From Cepaea nemoralis (taxonomy: Eukaryota; Mollusca; Gastropoda; Stylommatophora; Helicidae): DNA of 64,000 bases. The first letter of the stretch is position 1. Each line of letters begins with the position of its first letter. This document shows, piece after piece, positions 34,850-46,194 of this stretch. The translations under genes and the position numbers were made by a program. Location: NCBI GenBank assembly GCA_014155875.1, contig JACEFZ010028299.1:206542-270541 (forward strand). The letters run 5' to 3'. The notes under the pieces were generated by a model. That model was not told where the DNA came from, ran no database searches, and saw only the letters and a list, made by a program, of their open reading frames with translations.

Positions 34850-35490
34850 CTAGTCATAGTCCAACTATGAATAAAGTGTCCCTTTATTCATAATCAAACT
34901 GTCCCGGCTGATCACGTGATTTGCCAAGTCACGTGACTTAACGTACATGACGTCATCGCAACATGCGTGTAGCTATATTATACATTTTTGTTGATCCAAA
35001 ATCGTGTCCTCAGTAGCATAGTGGTAAGTGTCTCCACCTGTTGTGCGAGAGCTTGAGGTTCGATTCCTTGCCGGTGAGACGACATTTTTTTTTTTAATTG
35101 TTCAGCAATTAATTGGGTGAAAGCGACTTTTTAATAAACAATATTAAACATTACGAACTAAAATATAGAACTGAGAATAAAGTGTGCTCTATGGATCTGT
35201 GGAAGCTGCCAGGAAACGCAGCCCCCAGGCAGCGATAGTGTGATCGAGTGTCGGAATCGATGGATCCAATAGATGTCCTTGTTTAAGGTGAATTTTATTT
35301 GCCAAATGAAATATCGCCCCAAATTAACCACCTTCTTACTGGCTCAAATTAAAATTGACTAGTGAGCGGACGCTGTGACATGTTTGTTAATTCCTGCAAA
35401 TTTATTGTGAATAAAACTGAGCTTTATTCACAATTCGACTATGAATAAAACAGCTTTATTCATAGTCAGACTATGAATAAAGTCTCCCAT
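34850..35490. mobile_element. Palindromic-end element (second copy) with degraded tRNA-like sequence
   Basis: Matches 26925-27575. The tRNA-Asp-like piece is at 35007-35078 with more stem mismatches. Confidence 0.5.
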
Positions 35491-35604
35491 CAGAAAATGT
35501 CCGTGGAAGGAAGTAAAGGCAGCAGCATGCTACTGACCACATCGCCCCTCCACTGCCAGTTGGTCTATAAACATATAGGGCTAGCATCATATGTTCACTA
35601 CAGA

Positions 35605-36135
35605 GGTCAGCACAGCTGAATGAATAAGAAAGCGTTTTTAAACATCCAGTGTGCTGATGCCGAGGTAAGGGGTTCAACCCCTAACTGGACAGTTGGACTT
35701 TTTTTTTAACGCTCACTCACTTTGAACTCAAGCATAGTCCATACATACTATTTATAGCAGTGCTGGACTGAATTTTGCGTGTGGATTAGCTTTCCCTATT
35801 AACAGTACCCCTAGCCATCAGGCAAACCCACTCCGACTTCAGAAGTACATGTAATTAACATCCCCAAGTCAAGAACGACAGGTCAACATTTTAGTCCAGC
35901 TGTTCGGTGTGGGGGTTGAACCGCTTACCTCGCATCAGCACACCCGATGTTTAAGAACATGCGTTCTTACCCATTCAACCATGCTGACCTGCTACTGTTG
36001 GACTTTAATGTTGACTTCTCATCCTTGACATAAATTACAAGTACCTCTGAATTCGGAGTGGGTTTGCCTGATTGCGAGGGACACTGGTATTAGGGAAAGC
36101 CAATATATATGCAAAGTTCAATCCAGTGCTACTAG
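35605..36135 (+). mobile_element. Nested family L SINEs (second copy)
   Basis: Same arrangement as 27688-28200, but the + copy continues to its natural end (CTACTAGAAGTAGTGTG). Confidence 0.8.
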
Positions 36136-36185
36136 AAGTAGTGTGTATGGAAAATTTTAAAACGTTTTTTTTAGTTTTGAAAAAT

Positions 36186-36345
36186 TTTTGACTGTGTTGC
36201 AGTTCTTTGCATCCCTTAAAGTTAGTTGCATTTCCTTTTACAGGATGTCACAGTCAACTCCAGCATTGTTTGGCTATTTGTAATTTCTTGTCAAGTTTAC
36301 TTTCAGTAGTTTGCCATTGCTTTCTGAACAACCAACACTCATACC
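36186..36345 (-). mobile_element. SINE-like element (family F)
   Basis: The minus strand matches 46265-46440 and the flanks of the Penelope insertion (CCAGCACTAG, CATTGGCAAACTAC, TTTACTGC). Confidence 0.6.
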
Positions 36346-36580
36346 ATTGTATGAAAACCAGCACTAGGGGATCTGCTTCCAAATCCCCCACAGCTGTGTT
36401 TTCGACCACTTCCCTTATGGGCCTCAGTAACAAACGGGTGAAATCTACTATATCATCATATTGTGCTACATATGTATTTGGAATAAAGCGATTTCATTTA
36501 TTTGTTACTTTCTTTACTACAATCAACCCATCATAGATTCATTTAATAAGTTCTTTTTTTCTTCTGTTTTATTGCAACAG

Positions 36581-36768
36581 ATTTTGAGTGGGTATGGGAT
36601 CATATAGAGCGTGGTGAGGCAACAAGTGTAGATGAAGAAGGTTGCCATGTCACATTTCATAAAGATTTCAGTTGCGGGACAACAGCCATTCGTGGCCTGC
36701 AACCCATGGACAGAGATCAACATTTCTGGGAGATTAAAATGACAACACCAGTTTATGGTACAGATATG
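36581..36768 (+). CDS. SPSB3: SPSB3 exon: start of SPRY domain
   Basis: An internal exon of SPRY domain-containing SOCS box protein 3, an adaptor that links targets to an elongin/cullin ubiquitin ligase. It reads FEWVWDHIERGEA, VTFHKDFSCGTTAIRG and QHFWEIKMTTPVYGTDM, the start of the SPSB3 SPRY fold. The acceptor is TTTTATTGCAACAG ending at 36580, and the donor GTATGT starts at 36769. The exon is 188 bp: two bases of a split codon plus 62 codons, so the upstream intron is phase 1 and the downstream intron phase 0. Upstream exons encoding the N-terminus were not found. The next SPRY exon (beginning near the MVGIGT-type segment in relatives) was not seen before 43780. Confidence 0.92.
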
Positions 36769-37204
36769 GTATGTTTTAGTATGTAACTAATTTTACTAAA
36801 AATCTTTTTGTTGGGAATAATTTTTGATGAAGAAAGTTCACAACTGTTGCATTACATTATCGACATCATCATCTAGTGCCACCACTGCGATGAATGTTGG
36901 TTACAGGATGATCTCCAGCAGTTTCAGCCCCGAGCATTCGTGGTAGTTCTGCTAGACTATATCACGACCATATGTTGATCCTGAGGTTACATCCTAATAC
37001 GCCTCTCTGCAGATATAAAGTACTGGCACATTCTGCTGGTTTATGGACTTAGAGAGGGCAAGAAGAGTTCTACGACACAGGCCCAGGTTGGAAGAAAAGT
37101 CTGTGCATCAGACTCACTCTAATAGATGCAAACCCTTTTTGCAGGACTCAGGCGTTGTGAACACTAATGCAAAGACTTGATAGTCTTTTAGAGCAGAGGA
37201 TAAA

Positions 37205-37790
37205 TCATCATCATGTGCCATGCCGATAAGCATGTTTCGCCATCCTACATGACCACCAGAGTTGTGGATCAGCTCTTCTTGTCTCGACCGTGCCATGTGG
37301 ATAATCCATCTAGATATTTACTTCTCTGCCTTCTCTTTGTTCTTCTTCCCTCAATCTTGCCAGTTGTCACCAAGTTCTCTAGTTTATTTCTTCTCATAAT
37401 ATGCCCCAAACATCTTGCCAGTCTTCATCTAATTTCTGTAATCTTAAGATTTCCGTTTGTTTCTTGTAGGCCTTGCTCATTGGTTTTTCTGTCTGTCCAA
37501 GGTATTATTTACATTTTCCTCAGTAACCACATTAGATGTTTTTTCAGCTTGTCTGCTCATTGTCCACGTTTCACATTCATACAAAAGTACATGTTCTGTA
37601 CATCGCTTCAACACTCTTTTTCTCATTGTAATTGCATCTTTCTATTGGTTAGTATGTTTTCCATCTTGCAAAAGGCTATCTTTGCCATAGCGATTCTTGT
37701 TCTGATTTCTTCAAGGCACCTACCATCAGATGTTATGACTGTTCCCAGGTACTTGTACCGATTTCACTTGTTTAAGACGTTTCACTGATG
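37205..37790 (-). mobile_element. LINE fragment, ORF C-terminal end (family H)
   Basis: The minus strand reads CETWTMSRQAEK, DRQKNQ and ARSRQEELIHNSGGHVGWRN, ending in a CATGATGATGAT tail. Related to 62000-62600. Frameshifts present. Confidence 0.65.
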
Positions 37791-37839
37791 AACTAATCCA
37801 ACAAACCATTGAGTAGTCATTAATATGAGTGTTTACTGC

Positions 37840-38132
37840 TGACTGGGGACAATTGTATGCAATGATGCCAATGAAGGCAGACTGGGGACAATTTTATGCC
37901 AATGAAGGCAGACTGGGGACAATTGTATGCCAATGAAGGCAGACAGGGACAGCTATATGCCAGTGAAGGCAGACTGGGGACAATTGTATGCCAATGAAAG
38001 CAGGCTGAGGACAATTGTATGCCAATGAAGGCAGGCTGGGGACAATTGTGTACCAATGAAGGCAAGCTGAGGACAATTGTGTACCAATGAAGGCAAGCTG
38101 AGGACAATTGTATGCCAATGAAGGCAGACTGA
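37840..38132. repeat. 31-bp minisatellite, about 9 units
   Basis: The unit is CAATGAAGGCAGACTGGGGA plus CAATTGTATGC, with variants such as GGCTGAGG. Because 31 is not a multiple of three, all three minus-strand frames stay open here. These are not genes. Confidence 0.92.
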
Positions 38133-38937
38133 GTAGAAATTCAAGTCCATACAAGGAACCAGCTCTGGGGTATGAAGTGTTAAGACATCACATTTTTGTA
38201 GGCCGGGGTACATGGAAGGACAAGTGGCCCGTCTTTCTCTCCCGTAGAGAGTGACAAGAGCTGGTATCGACTCCCTGTTTAACCGTGTTCATGCCATCGT
38301 CAGCTGACGTCACAGAGTAGAAGTGCTAGTTAAAATTAATGGGCTGGGCTACAGACGAAACAGTGAATGGTAACTCACTTCATGCAGACATGATCTAAGG
38401 CAGACTTTGAACATGCCTGTTCTTATATTCTTGTCCATCATCACTGTTACTTGGTATATTCTGCCATTTGTAGGTAGCCATGGTAGCAGACTGGCTAGTG
38501 CTATGAATGTCCTGGCCCAGTGGTCCTGGATTGAAACCGCAGGATTTGTTTGTGACAAATACCTCCGAGGTTGACCAATTATTATGTTGACATACATTAT
38601 AACATGGGTAACTGAACATATTCTAATATTTATAAGGTGGAAAAATACTGACTATGTCAACTATCAACTGTTATATGGTCAAGGGGAACTAGAAATTGAG
38701 GAAGATGAAGAAGAATAAGAAGGATGAAGAAGAAGAAGAAGAGCGAGATGAAGGAAGAAATAAAAGTTTCCATGATCACACAGCAACAGTCTTGCATGTT
38801 TTCTTCTTCTTCTGTTGCCCTTTATTCCCCATTGGGACAAAGTCCTTTAACATCTCTGACTACAGCCTCCTCTCTTTTACTTCTCCTCCAGCTCCCTCCA
38901 TGTTCTCCTCATATTATTCATCTCTGTCTGTGCAGGT
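38133..38937. other. Intron sequence with a tRNA-like stretch and GA-rich run
   Basis: A tRNA-like piece near 38475-38560 includes a B-box-like GGATTGAAACC. A GAA-rich stretch lies at 38700-38760. No exon seen. Confidence 0.4.
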
Positions 38938-39215
38938 CAGCATGGCCGAATGGATAAGAATGTGTGTTCTTAAGCATTTGGTATGTTGACGCCGAGGTAA
39001 GGTGTTCAACCCCTACACGGACAGTTGGACTAAAATGTTGACCTATCGTCCTTGACTTGGGGATGCTAATTACAAGTACTTCTGAAGTCGGAGTGGGTTC
39101 ACCTGATGGAGAGGGACACTGTTGATAAGGAAAGCTAATCCATACACAAAATTCAGTCCAAAAATACTAGAAGTAGTGTGTAAGATCTACACTTGAGTTC
39201 AAAGCGAGCGAGCAA
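38938..39215 (+). mobile_element. tRNA-Leu-type SINE (family L), full length
   Basis: The head GTCAGCATGGCCGAATGG resembles tRNA-Leu (A box TGGCCGAATGG), with a B-box-like GTGTTCAACCCC near 39003. The body runs through AGTCGGAGTGGG and the tail ends GAGTTCAAAGCGAGCGAGC, followed by an A-rich run. Confidence 0.85.
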
Positions 39216-39389
39216 AAAAAAAACAAAAGAGAAAAAGAAAAACAAAAGAGAAAAAGCAACTCTCTGTATTTCTCCTCCTCTGTGTTTTTTTCGGCTGCCT
39301 ATATTCATTCACCTTGTGGGTTCCAGACAAGGGGATTTCTAGTTATACTACCCTCAGGTTTTCTCATGTGTGTTCTTCTTCTTCTTCTT

Positions 39390-39870
39390 CTTCATTCATC
39401 CGGAGTTTTTTTTATTCGATGTGCTTGCTTGCTTAGTGTTCGTTGGCTTGACTCCACGCGATTCCTGTATTGTTTTTTCGGATGAAGGCATCCTGTTGTC
39501 CAACTCAATTTGATGTTTCTACAGGACCTGAGTTTTGAGTGAGTATCCCTTGTCCGCCATGTCCTTGCTTATTGTGTGCCAGACTGGTGTTTCCTCTCGT
39601 ACCGGCAGACACTCGACGTTCGGAGGATCGGCGATCCTACTGACTTTAGCCAGGACCCCGAAAGGGACCTGTTGCCAGGACGCTCGACGAGGACGCTCAA
39701 TAGGTCTTGGCCAGTATATAACCCGGCCCTGGTGCCTTGGAAACACCTCTGCGTCCCTTTTCGGATGGATTGCATTGTGCCTGTTTACCGCAGAGCCACT
39801 TTCTTGCGCCGTTGGCCGGACACATCCGACTTCTGCTGGCATTAGTTGACCGGGTTAACCTTCCCGGGAG
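39390..39870 (-). mobile_element. GAA-tailed SINE-like element split by an AAGC-tailed element
   Basis: The outer element (TTC run at 39374-39392, head CCGGGAAGG near 39868 on the minus strand) is interrupted at 39422-39757 by a family C element. TTATTCGATG (39412-39421) and TTTTCGGATG (39758-39767) mark the two sides. Confidence 0.8.
39422..39757 (-). mobile_element. AAGC-tailed element (family C)
   Basis: Minus strand from GGGACGCAGAGG to the AAGCAAGC tail, with many single-base losses compared with 7854-8189. Confidence 0.85.
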
Positions 39871-42508
39871 GTGTGTTTCTATTCAGCCCATCACATTTCC
39901 TCTCCTCATTGCTTCACTGAATTCTTTTTTTGTTGGTGATTCTAACATCCCACTTAGTCCCACTATTTCTATGTAGACCCATAATGAATGTCCTGTAGTT
40001 TATTATAGATTATAATTGCAAACTACTGAGCGTTAATCTGCCAAGAATCAACAATCGCTGAAAGATGCTGATGTTGACAGTGATTCCTGTACGTAATATG
40101 CATAACATTTTTTTTGTTTTTTTTAACTAATTTATGTTCTATTGTTCTCCAGATTCTGACCCATAAGTGGTACGATTTAGCATTGGAGAATATTCAAAGT
40201 TTGGTCTAAGTTTAATTCCTTTGCTTACACATTTCCAGTGATACAAAAATATCTCGTCCTACAATCTTTTGCTATAAAAAACTTATTATTATTTTTTATT
40301 ATTTTTATTATTATTATTATATTCTTATTTAGTATTATTATTATGTCTCTGCTCATATGATTGGGGTTGGGGCCCCCCTCCAGGGCGTTGACTGACAGAT
40401 CCCACAACCACCATTCTGCAGTATTCTGGGCAATGATTTGGGAGCTGGGGATCTCTTATGACTGACCACATCCAGCATGCATGCAGGAAGCAGAAGTACT
40501 GTGCCAAGTTTGGCCAGGGTACATCTTGGCGTGCATCTGGACATGTGGCATGGCAACATGACTTACTTTCAAAAATCCCGAGTGCTTAGGTAACTATACT
40601 GGGGGGGAATGCCTTTCGGCCGTGTATTTTGTTGTTGTTAAAATCTGTTTAACTTAGTACTGACATACTGCATCTGAGACATTTTCTACATGTACTCTTT
40701 CCCTCATTCAAGCCAGCAGATCTACTGCCAATCTTCCAACTGCATCTAATGGAAGTTTCTCCTGTCTTCCCTCTCAGATTTGAGATCGCTTAAACCCCTG
40801 CCGAGCCCCCCGTCATATCATTCTCGTCCAAATAACATCTTCTCATCTGTTCCCCTGCCTTTCTCACTTGGTCTCCCCGCAAGGTCACTGGAGCAACGCA
40901 GTGCCCGCTCTGTGCTCAGTACATTTTACAACAGCTAGTGGGGAGAAATTGTTGTTAATTAACCCCCAAAATTTTTGGTCTCCGTGGCAAAGGATTAAAT
41001 TGCCTGCTTTGTAGTTAAATTGTCTGCTTTATATTCTAAAGGTCATGAGTTAATTTTTGGACTCTGTCATTCGGTTCTGGACCCATTGGGATGATATGTA
41101 TAACATAGAGGAACAGATAAATCATTATAGAGAGAATGGAACGGCAGGGAGTGACCACAGGATCTGGCTGACAATGAGTACTACAAGGAAAGGTCAGACA
41201 GACACATAATCAGACTGCATTCTCCATCTGATCTTATAATTTCCCCCAAATATTTGAGTATATTGACTTTAAAACAAATAACAAAAATGTGTCCCACTGC
41301 AGGAAATTGCTATGGATCTATGATGTGCTAGGTCCATCACATGTTGTAGACCTGGAGGAAACTGCTATATGATGTGATAGGTCCATCACATGTTGCAGGC
41401 CTGGATGCTCCGAGGAATTGGCGACCAGTATTTCCCTCACTTAGCGAGATGACGAACACAGGCGTCCAACCCTCGTCCTACCAAGCTCATGACATTATCA
41501 GTACAGCTCCCTATCAACTATGCTAATGTGCCTGCTGTACATTGACTTAATCAAGCATTTTCCCATCTATTGTAATATCACATTTTGGTATTATCTTTTT
41601 CTGGAAAGAGATTGCCAAGGAATCGATCTGGGTTTGCTCGTTTCTCTTATCACAACTCTTGTGGTATTCTTTACTTTAATATTTGATGGCAAGAGACACC
41701 TATTGGTTTACACATGGCCTGGTTGAGCAACACATAGATTTCATAGGCCGTGTGCATTAAGATAACAGGATGACAATCTTGTTCTTGACGCGCCACCACT
41801 GTACTGATTTAGTGGCGCTTTGTTGATATCTCTGGAGATGCTAACTCTTGCTGTTGTAGACATCTGTCACTCAACTTCTGATGGCCGTGGAGTCTTTCCA
41901 ACTTGTACAGTCTATAGGTGGTAACTACTGAACCCAAACTGGTACAACACGACACTGAGATGGTTTTTCACAGTCTACGTTACTGAGACACTACACTTGA
42001 CATGTCAATAACAAACTATTTGCTCCACAGCGAATTCACAGAAATAACAATACTTAAACATACTATTATAAAAGAGCGGTGTAATTTTAGCCACGCTCTG
42101 TCAACTCAGAACTAGGTTCAATTCTGACACTAGCTCTCATTCAACTGACTTTTACGTGACGTTTTTGTCCTTGCACAAAATGTCTAATCTGCTTTTCACG
42201 TGTCTGTGACCAATGTCATGATAGGTCACGTCGCACTGTCTCCTTCTGTTGACCGCGCTTAATACGTCTCATGCCATGTTCCCAACCTGCATCAACTGGA
42301 CCATGGCAGAGGTACAGTTTCATAATATAGGTATGCGGCAAACATATAAAGTAACAGCTTAAAGCTTAGTCATTCCTTCTGGACATCGGGTTGGAGTCGG
42401 TTGGCAAAGGAAGACCCGGAGGACACAATACCAGCCCACGCCTGATCTCTGCCAGTCCGTACATGCTGAACCTTGACCTGGGGACATCCTAATATGCCGC
42501 TCCACAGA

Positions 42509-42752
42509 TGGATTGCAATGTCCTATGGAACTACCCAACAGGCTAACCTGATTGCAATGTCCTGTGGAAGTACCCAGACAGGCTAACCTGATTGCGATGT
42601 CCCATGGAAGTACCCAGTCAAGCTAACCTGATTGCAGTGTCCCGTGTAAGTACCCAGTCAAACTAATCTGATTGCAATGTCCCATGGAAGTACCCAGACA
42701 GGCTAACTTGATTGCAATGTCCTATGGAAGTACCCAGACAGGCTAACCTGAT
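42509..42752. repeat. 41-bp minisatellite, 6 units
   Basis: The unit begins GATTGCAATGTCC and ends CAGACAGGCTAACCT, with point variants. Confidence 0.92.
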
Positions 42753-42759
42753 CAGGAAG

Positions 42760-42860
42760 AAGTCATATGTGAAAGGTTCAGAAACTCTGCTGTAAACAGG
42801 CACAATGTTATGTCTAGAACAAAAAAATATCTGATGACCGCAGAAGAAAAAGAAGAAATT
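42760..42860 (+). mobile_element. GAA-tailed SINE-like element, truncated
   Basis: Contains CTCTGCTGTAAACAGGCACA and ends in AGAAGAAA-type repeats. Confidence 0.65.
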
Positions 42861-42929
42861 GGTACTTGATATTGTTCTAGGATGGAAGGGAGTTGGTCAG
42901 TCTAACTCATAACACAGTTGAGAGAGTAG

Positions 42930-43180
42930 AGAAAGAGAGAGAGGGAGAGAGGAAGGTACAGTATGTATGTATGAGTAAATGTTTGTTAGTATGTGTGTGA
43001 TTATGAGTGGTTATATATTTATACGAGGGAGTGTGTATTTGTGTGTTAGTGTTGAGTGGGTGTATAACCATAAGAGTGTGTAAATGATATATGTATATAT
43101 GAATGTAAGTATGTATGCATATGTTTATGCATGTGTGAGTGTTTGTGTGTGTGTGTGTGTGTGTATGAGTTTATGTCTGC
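42930..43180. repeat. Low-complexity GT/GTAT-rich stretch
   Basis: Long run of GTATGTATG and GTGTGTG with interruptions, and GAGA units at its start. Confidence 0.75.
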
Positions 43181-43182
43181 CT

Positions 43183-43440
43183 GCCAGCCTGTGTCTGGTG
43201 TGCTAATGCCGAGGTAATAGGTTCAACCCCTGAACTAGTCAATTGGACTAAAATATTGACTTCTCATCCTTGACTTGGGGACATAAATTACAAGTACCTC
43301 AGAAATCGGAGTAGGTTGGTCTAATGGCAAGGGACACTGGTAATAGGGAAAGCTAATCCACACGCAAAAATCAATCCGGTGCACTAGAAGTAACAGCATG
43401 TTTATGGACTATGGTTGAGTTCAAAACGAGTGAACAATAA
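43183..43440 (+). mobile_element. tRNA-Leu-type SINE (family L), 5' truncated
   Basis: Contains AGGTTCAACCCCTG and the family L body and tail (GAGTTCAAAACGAGTG). Confidence 0.75.
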
Positions 43441-43690
43441 TAAAAAAAAAAACAATGAGAATGTTTTTTTTCTATGTGAACATAACATGTACAATAGATA
43501 ACTGATGTACGAAACAAGAATGGTTGGAAGGGCTGAATGTAAGACAGACCTGCGCCCATTTTCTGACCCTCTGAAAATAGTTTGTTCGTGGCGTAGTATA
43601 TACTACCGACTCTGGTGATCGGGTGAGATGGCAGAACATCACCGCCCACGCTTACCGGCATGGCACATGATGGATGGATGGATGGATGGC
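43441..43690 (+). mobile_element. LINE 3'-end scraps with (GATG)n tail
   Basis: Holds GGGCTGAATGTAAGACAGAC, shared with 2069-2195, then a family H-type end (GGTGAGATGGCAGAACATC) and an ATGG run at 43671-43688. Confidence 0.55.
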
Positions 43691-43779
43691 GTAGTATATA
43701 CTAAGGCCTATTACTTGACAACTGTATGAAAGTATAGCCATGAGATTACCCTTACATGAGGAAACCCTCTTTGTTTCAG

Positions 43780-44420
43780 GTGTTGCTTTTAAAGGTCTCA
43801 GAGGAAGGACCTTGTACCCCATGGCCAGCTCCACGGCAGCCAGAAGTGGCATGAGGGTGATCTCAGCACGTTCGTTTCCTAGCTCCCTACAGTTCCTGTG
43901 CTGCCAGAAACTGAGGCGGGCCACCCCAGGCCACCTGAGTATGCTAGATGTACTTCCCATGCCGCCAGGACTAAGACTGTTCCTGGCCAACAACATGGCT
44001 TGGTTTCTGCGCATACCTCCATTGGAGTCGTCAAGACCAAGATCACGCTACATCTGCCGTATCTGCAAGCCTTTGACCAGCGTGCTGGAGAGCTGCACCC
44101 ATTCTAAACGTGGTGGTGATGGTGACAGAATAAACTGTGCTCATGATTTCATCAGTCGCAAAGTAAAGCCTGGTCTGAGTACTGGATCTTCTGATAGTTC
44201 AGAGCAAGATGAAGCTCCGCCCACTTGTTGCAACTTGAAGAGGCGGTCTGATCATTCAGAAGCTTCATCTTCACAGTCTTACAGTGGCTGGACACTATCT
44301 GGTGCCAAGCGGTCTGATCATTCAGAAGCTTCATCTTCACAGTCTTACAGTGGCTGGACACTATCTGGTGCCAAGAAAGAAAACTTGATGAGGACACACA
44401 TGATGAAGACAAGTTCGTAG
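43780..44420 (+). CDS. SPSB3: SPSB3 last exon: end of SPRY, SOCS box and Ser-rich tail
   Basis: The terminal exon of SPRY domain-containing SOCS box protein 3. Acceptor CTTTGTTTCAG ends at 43779, and the reading frame needs one base from the previous exon (phase 1). It encodes the last SPRY strands (GVAFKGLRGRTLYPMASSTAARS), then the SOCS box: elongin-binding SLQFLCCQKLR and the cullin-side LPMPPGLRLFL. A Ser-rich tail follows that contains a 66-bp tandem duplication (44244-44375), and the frame stops at 44418-44420. The tail after the SOCS box looks longer than in vertebrate SPSB3. The open frame can be extended 5' to 43740, but that part is intron. The gene is intact here, but its partner exon is not visible, so I cannot say that the whole gene works. 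Confidence 0.92.
44244..44375 (+). repeat. 66-bp in-frame tandem duplication in SPSB3 exon
   Basis: Two identical units, 44244-44309 and 44310-44375. Each encodes 22 residues from RSDHSEASSSQ to WTLSGAK. Confidence 0.95.
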
Positions 44421-45269
44421 AAAAGGAAGACACTATAGATGACAGTAGTCATGCACAAATGGAGGAGTTCATAGAAGATAGAAAAGCTGCTAAACACTCT
44501 CATCACCTTGTAAAAAGAGAAAGTTTCAAGAGCAATAATTTTTAATGTAAAAATTAAAAACCAAAATTTGAGATTTGCCAAGAGATTGCTGTGTAAGGCT
44601 AGGGGATTAGGACGTAGATGATAGACTGAACACAATAGGTTGCATGATTTATTGCTTGGCATATTTTGCTACATACTGCAGAAATCACACAACATAAATT
44701 AAAGTGATTAGATAAATCCTTCAAGCTGAAATATACACATATTCACATAGTAATTTAAATTGTCTACCACAGTAATTTTAAACTCGCTATTATGTCTCTC
44801 TGTTTGCACAAGGCTGGCTTCTGTCAATTAATGGCATTTGCTTCATATGTTCTAGGTCAATCGTAAAATCATGTAGAGTGGTTCATGTTGTTGTATCTGT
44901 GCGTGTTTGTTGTTTCTGTGCTGATGAAGGCTTTAGCTGCAATGCCCATTTTGTTACTTTTGATCTTGTTCTAGTAAAGCTCACCATCTACTTTTTTTTG
45001 TTTTTTTTTTGATTAATTAATTGTAAGAATGTTTCTGTAACATTTCAGCTCGGAAGCCTCTGTTTTCATCTTTAGTGATTGGGAAACGCTGCCTAACTGC
45101 TTCATTGTTACACATGTGTTAGTTAAGCTGCTTGTGAGTGAGGTGGTGCTTAGTTTGTTTAGCATTTCATTTATCACTTTGAAAACTGCCATCATGAATG
45201 AATTGATAGCCTTGCGACTGATATGTCTTTTTTCCACTGACATTTGCACACATGATTGAATGGGTGTGC
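44421..45269 (+). other. Region after the SPSB3 stop
   Basis: Probable 3' untranslated and flanking sequence. A TGCTGATGAAGGCTTTAGCTG stretch near 44920 resembles the arms of the 46660-47057 inverted repeat. No clear polyadenylation signal could be fixed. Confidence 0.4.
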
Positions 45270-45470
45270 AGTGGTTGGTTGGTTGGTTAGTTCTATATGT
45301 CCCTCGTAAATAGCCATGCCTATAATTGAGGTGATTAACCCACATCTAATTGGTATAACTTAGGTGATTAACCCAAATCTAACTTGTATAACTAAGGTGA
45401 TTAACTCTTAGTCAGCTTATATAATTGAAGGGATTAACCCTACATTGTCGTGTATAATTGAAGTGATTAA
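45270..45470. repeat. Degenerate 37-40-bp repeat, about 5 units
   Basis: Units share GGTGATTAACCC and TATAACT/TATAATT with variable spacing. Confidence 0.7.
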
Positions 45471-45555
45471 CAGCTTTTCTTATTGGAACAAACATGTAGC
45501 CAATCATCATCACGTGCCATTCCAATGTTTGTGGACTTAGACAAAACCAACATTG

Positions 45556-45619
45556 ATTGATTGATTGATTGATTTAGGAACCGACATCACAGCATTCGGG
45601 ACATTCCCATAAGCGCTCT
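45556..45619 (-). mobile_element. 64-bp truncated non-LTR insertion with 16-bp target-site duplication
   Basis: GACAAAACCAACATTG flanks it at 45540-45555 and 45620-45635. The insert begins with an ATTG run (tail, minus strand) and holds GGACATTCCCATAAGCG, a SINE 3' end also seen near 24030-24060. Confidence 0.88.
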
Positions 45620-45912
45620 GACAAAACCAACATTGTAGGAAAACAAACACGCTACCCCTTGTGTGACCATGACATCCTCGTTGAGTAAACCTGCAATCTA
45701 ACAATAATGTAAATATGTTTTTGTGTGTGTGTAAATATAGCAATCAACATCATCATATAGCAGGTATTTTACAGAACGTGGCTCTTGTCACGGCCCCACA
45801 AAAAGATTCTCGATTCCCCGCCTCTTCTACCAGTATCCCGCCTCTTCTACCAGGAACCATGCCTTCCACCGCTGTTCTCTCCAAACCACTGTCACAATTT
45901 ATACGGCCAAAG

Positions 45913-46110
45913 TATGTCCATTTCTGAGAGATGATGCTGTTTATGTGTCAGTTTCCTTCTATGTCTCCATTTCTGAGAGATGATGCTGTTTATGTGTCAA
46001 TTTCCTTCTATGTCTCCATTTCTGAGAGATGATGCTGTTTATGTGTCAGTTTCCTTCTATGTCTCCATTTCTGAGAGATGATGCTGTTTATGTGTCAGTT
46101 CCCTTCTGTG
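45913..46110. repeat. 49-bp minisatellite, 4 units
   Basis: The unit is TCCATTTCTGAGAGATGATG plus CTGTTTATGTGTCAGTTTCC and TTCTATGTC. Copies are nearly identical. Confidence 0.93.
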
Positions 46111-46194
46111 TTCACATCTTGCGGAATGGCATATTTCTTCTTTCGGGTTACAATATTCTAAGAACCCTTCTTTAACATGTACACACATTCAAAA

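Larger units (their letters stand above)
28204..36118. repeat. Tandem duplication, second copy
   Basis: Repeats 20474-28203. Beyond 36118 the interrupted SINE continues normally (ATCCAGTGCTACTAGAAG), so the right edge of the original block lies here. It has two private insertions (32786-32934, 33734-33776). Confidence 0.9.
36769..43779 (+). other. Interval between the two SPSB3 exons
   Basis: Seven kb filled by LINE scraps, SINEs and minisatellites. Stretches with no identified content include 39871-40640, 40641-41000 and 41110-42500. A degraded family S-like tRNA head lies near 41000-41110. The middle SPRY exon expected here is not visible. Confidence 0.7.

Noticed and set aside
37820..38213. 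Three overlapping open frames on the minus strand
   Set aside because: They arise from a 31-bp minisatellite read in three frames and have no start context or homology.
43740..43779. ATG at 43740 as the start of the SPSB3 3' frame
   Set aside because: The CTTTGTTTCAG acceptor ends at 43779 and homology to SPSB3 begins only after it, so 43740-43779 is intron.
37840..46110. CRISPR-like arrays
   Set aside because: The repeats are contiguous tandem units without unique spacers, in an animal genome.
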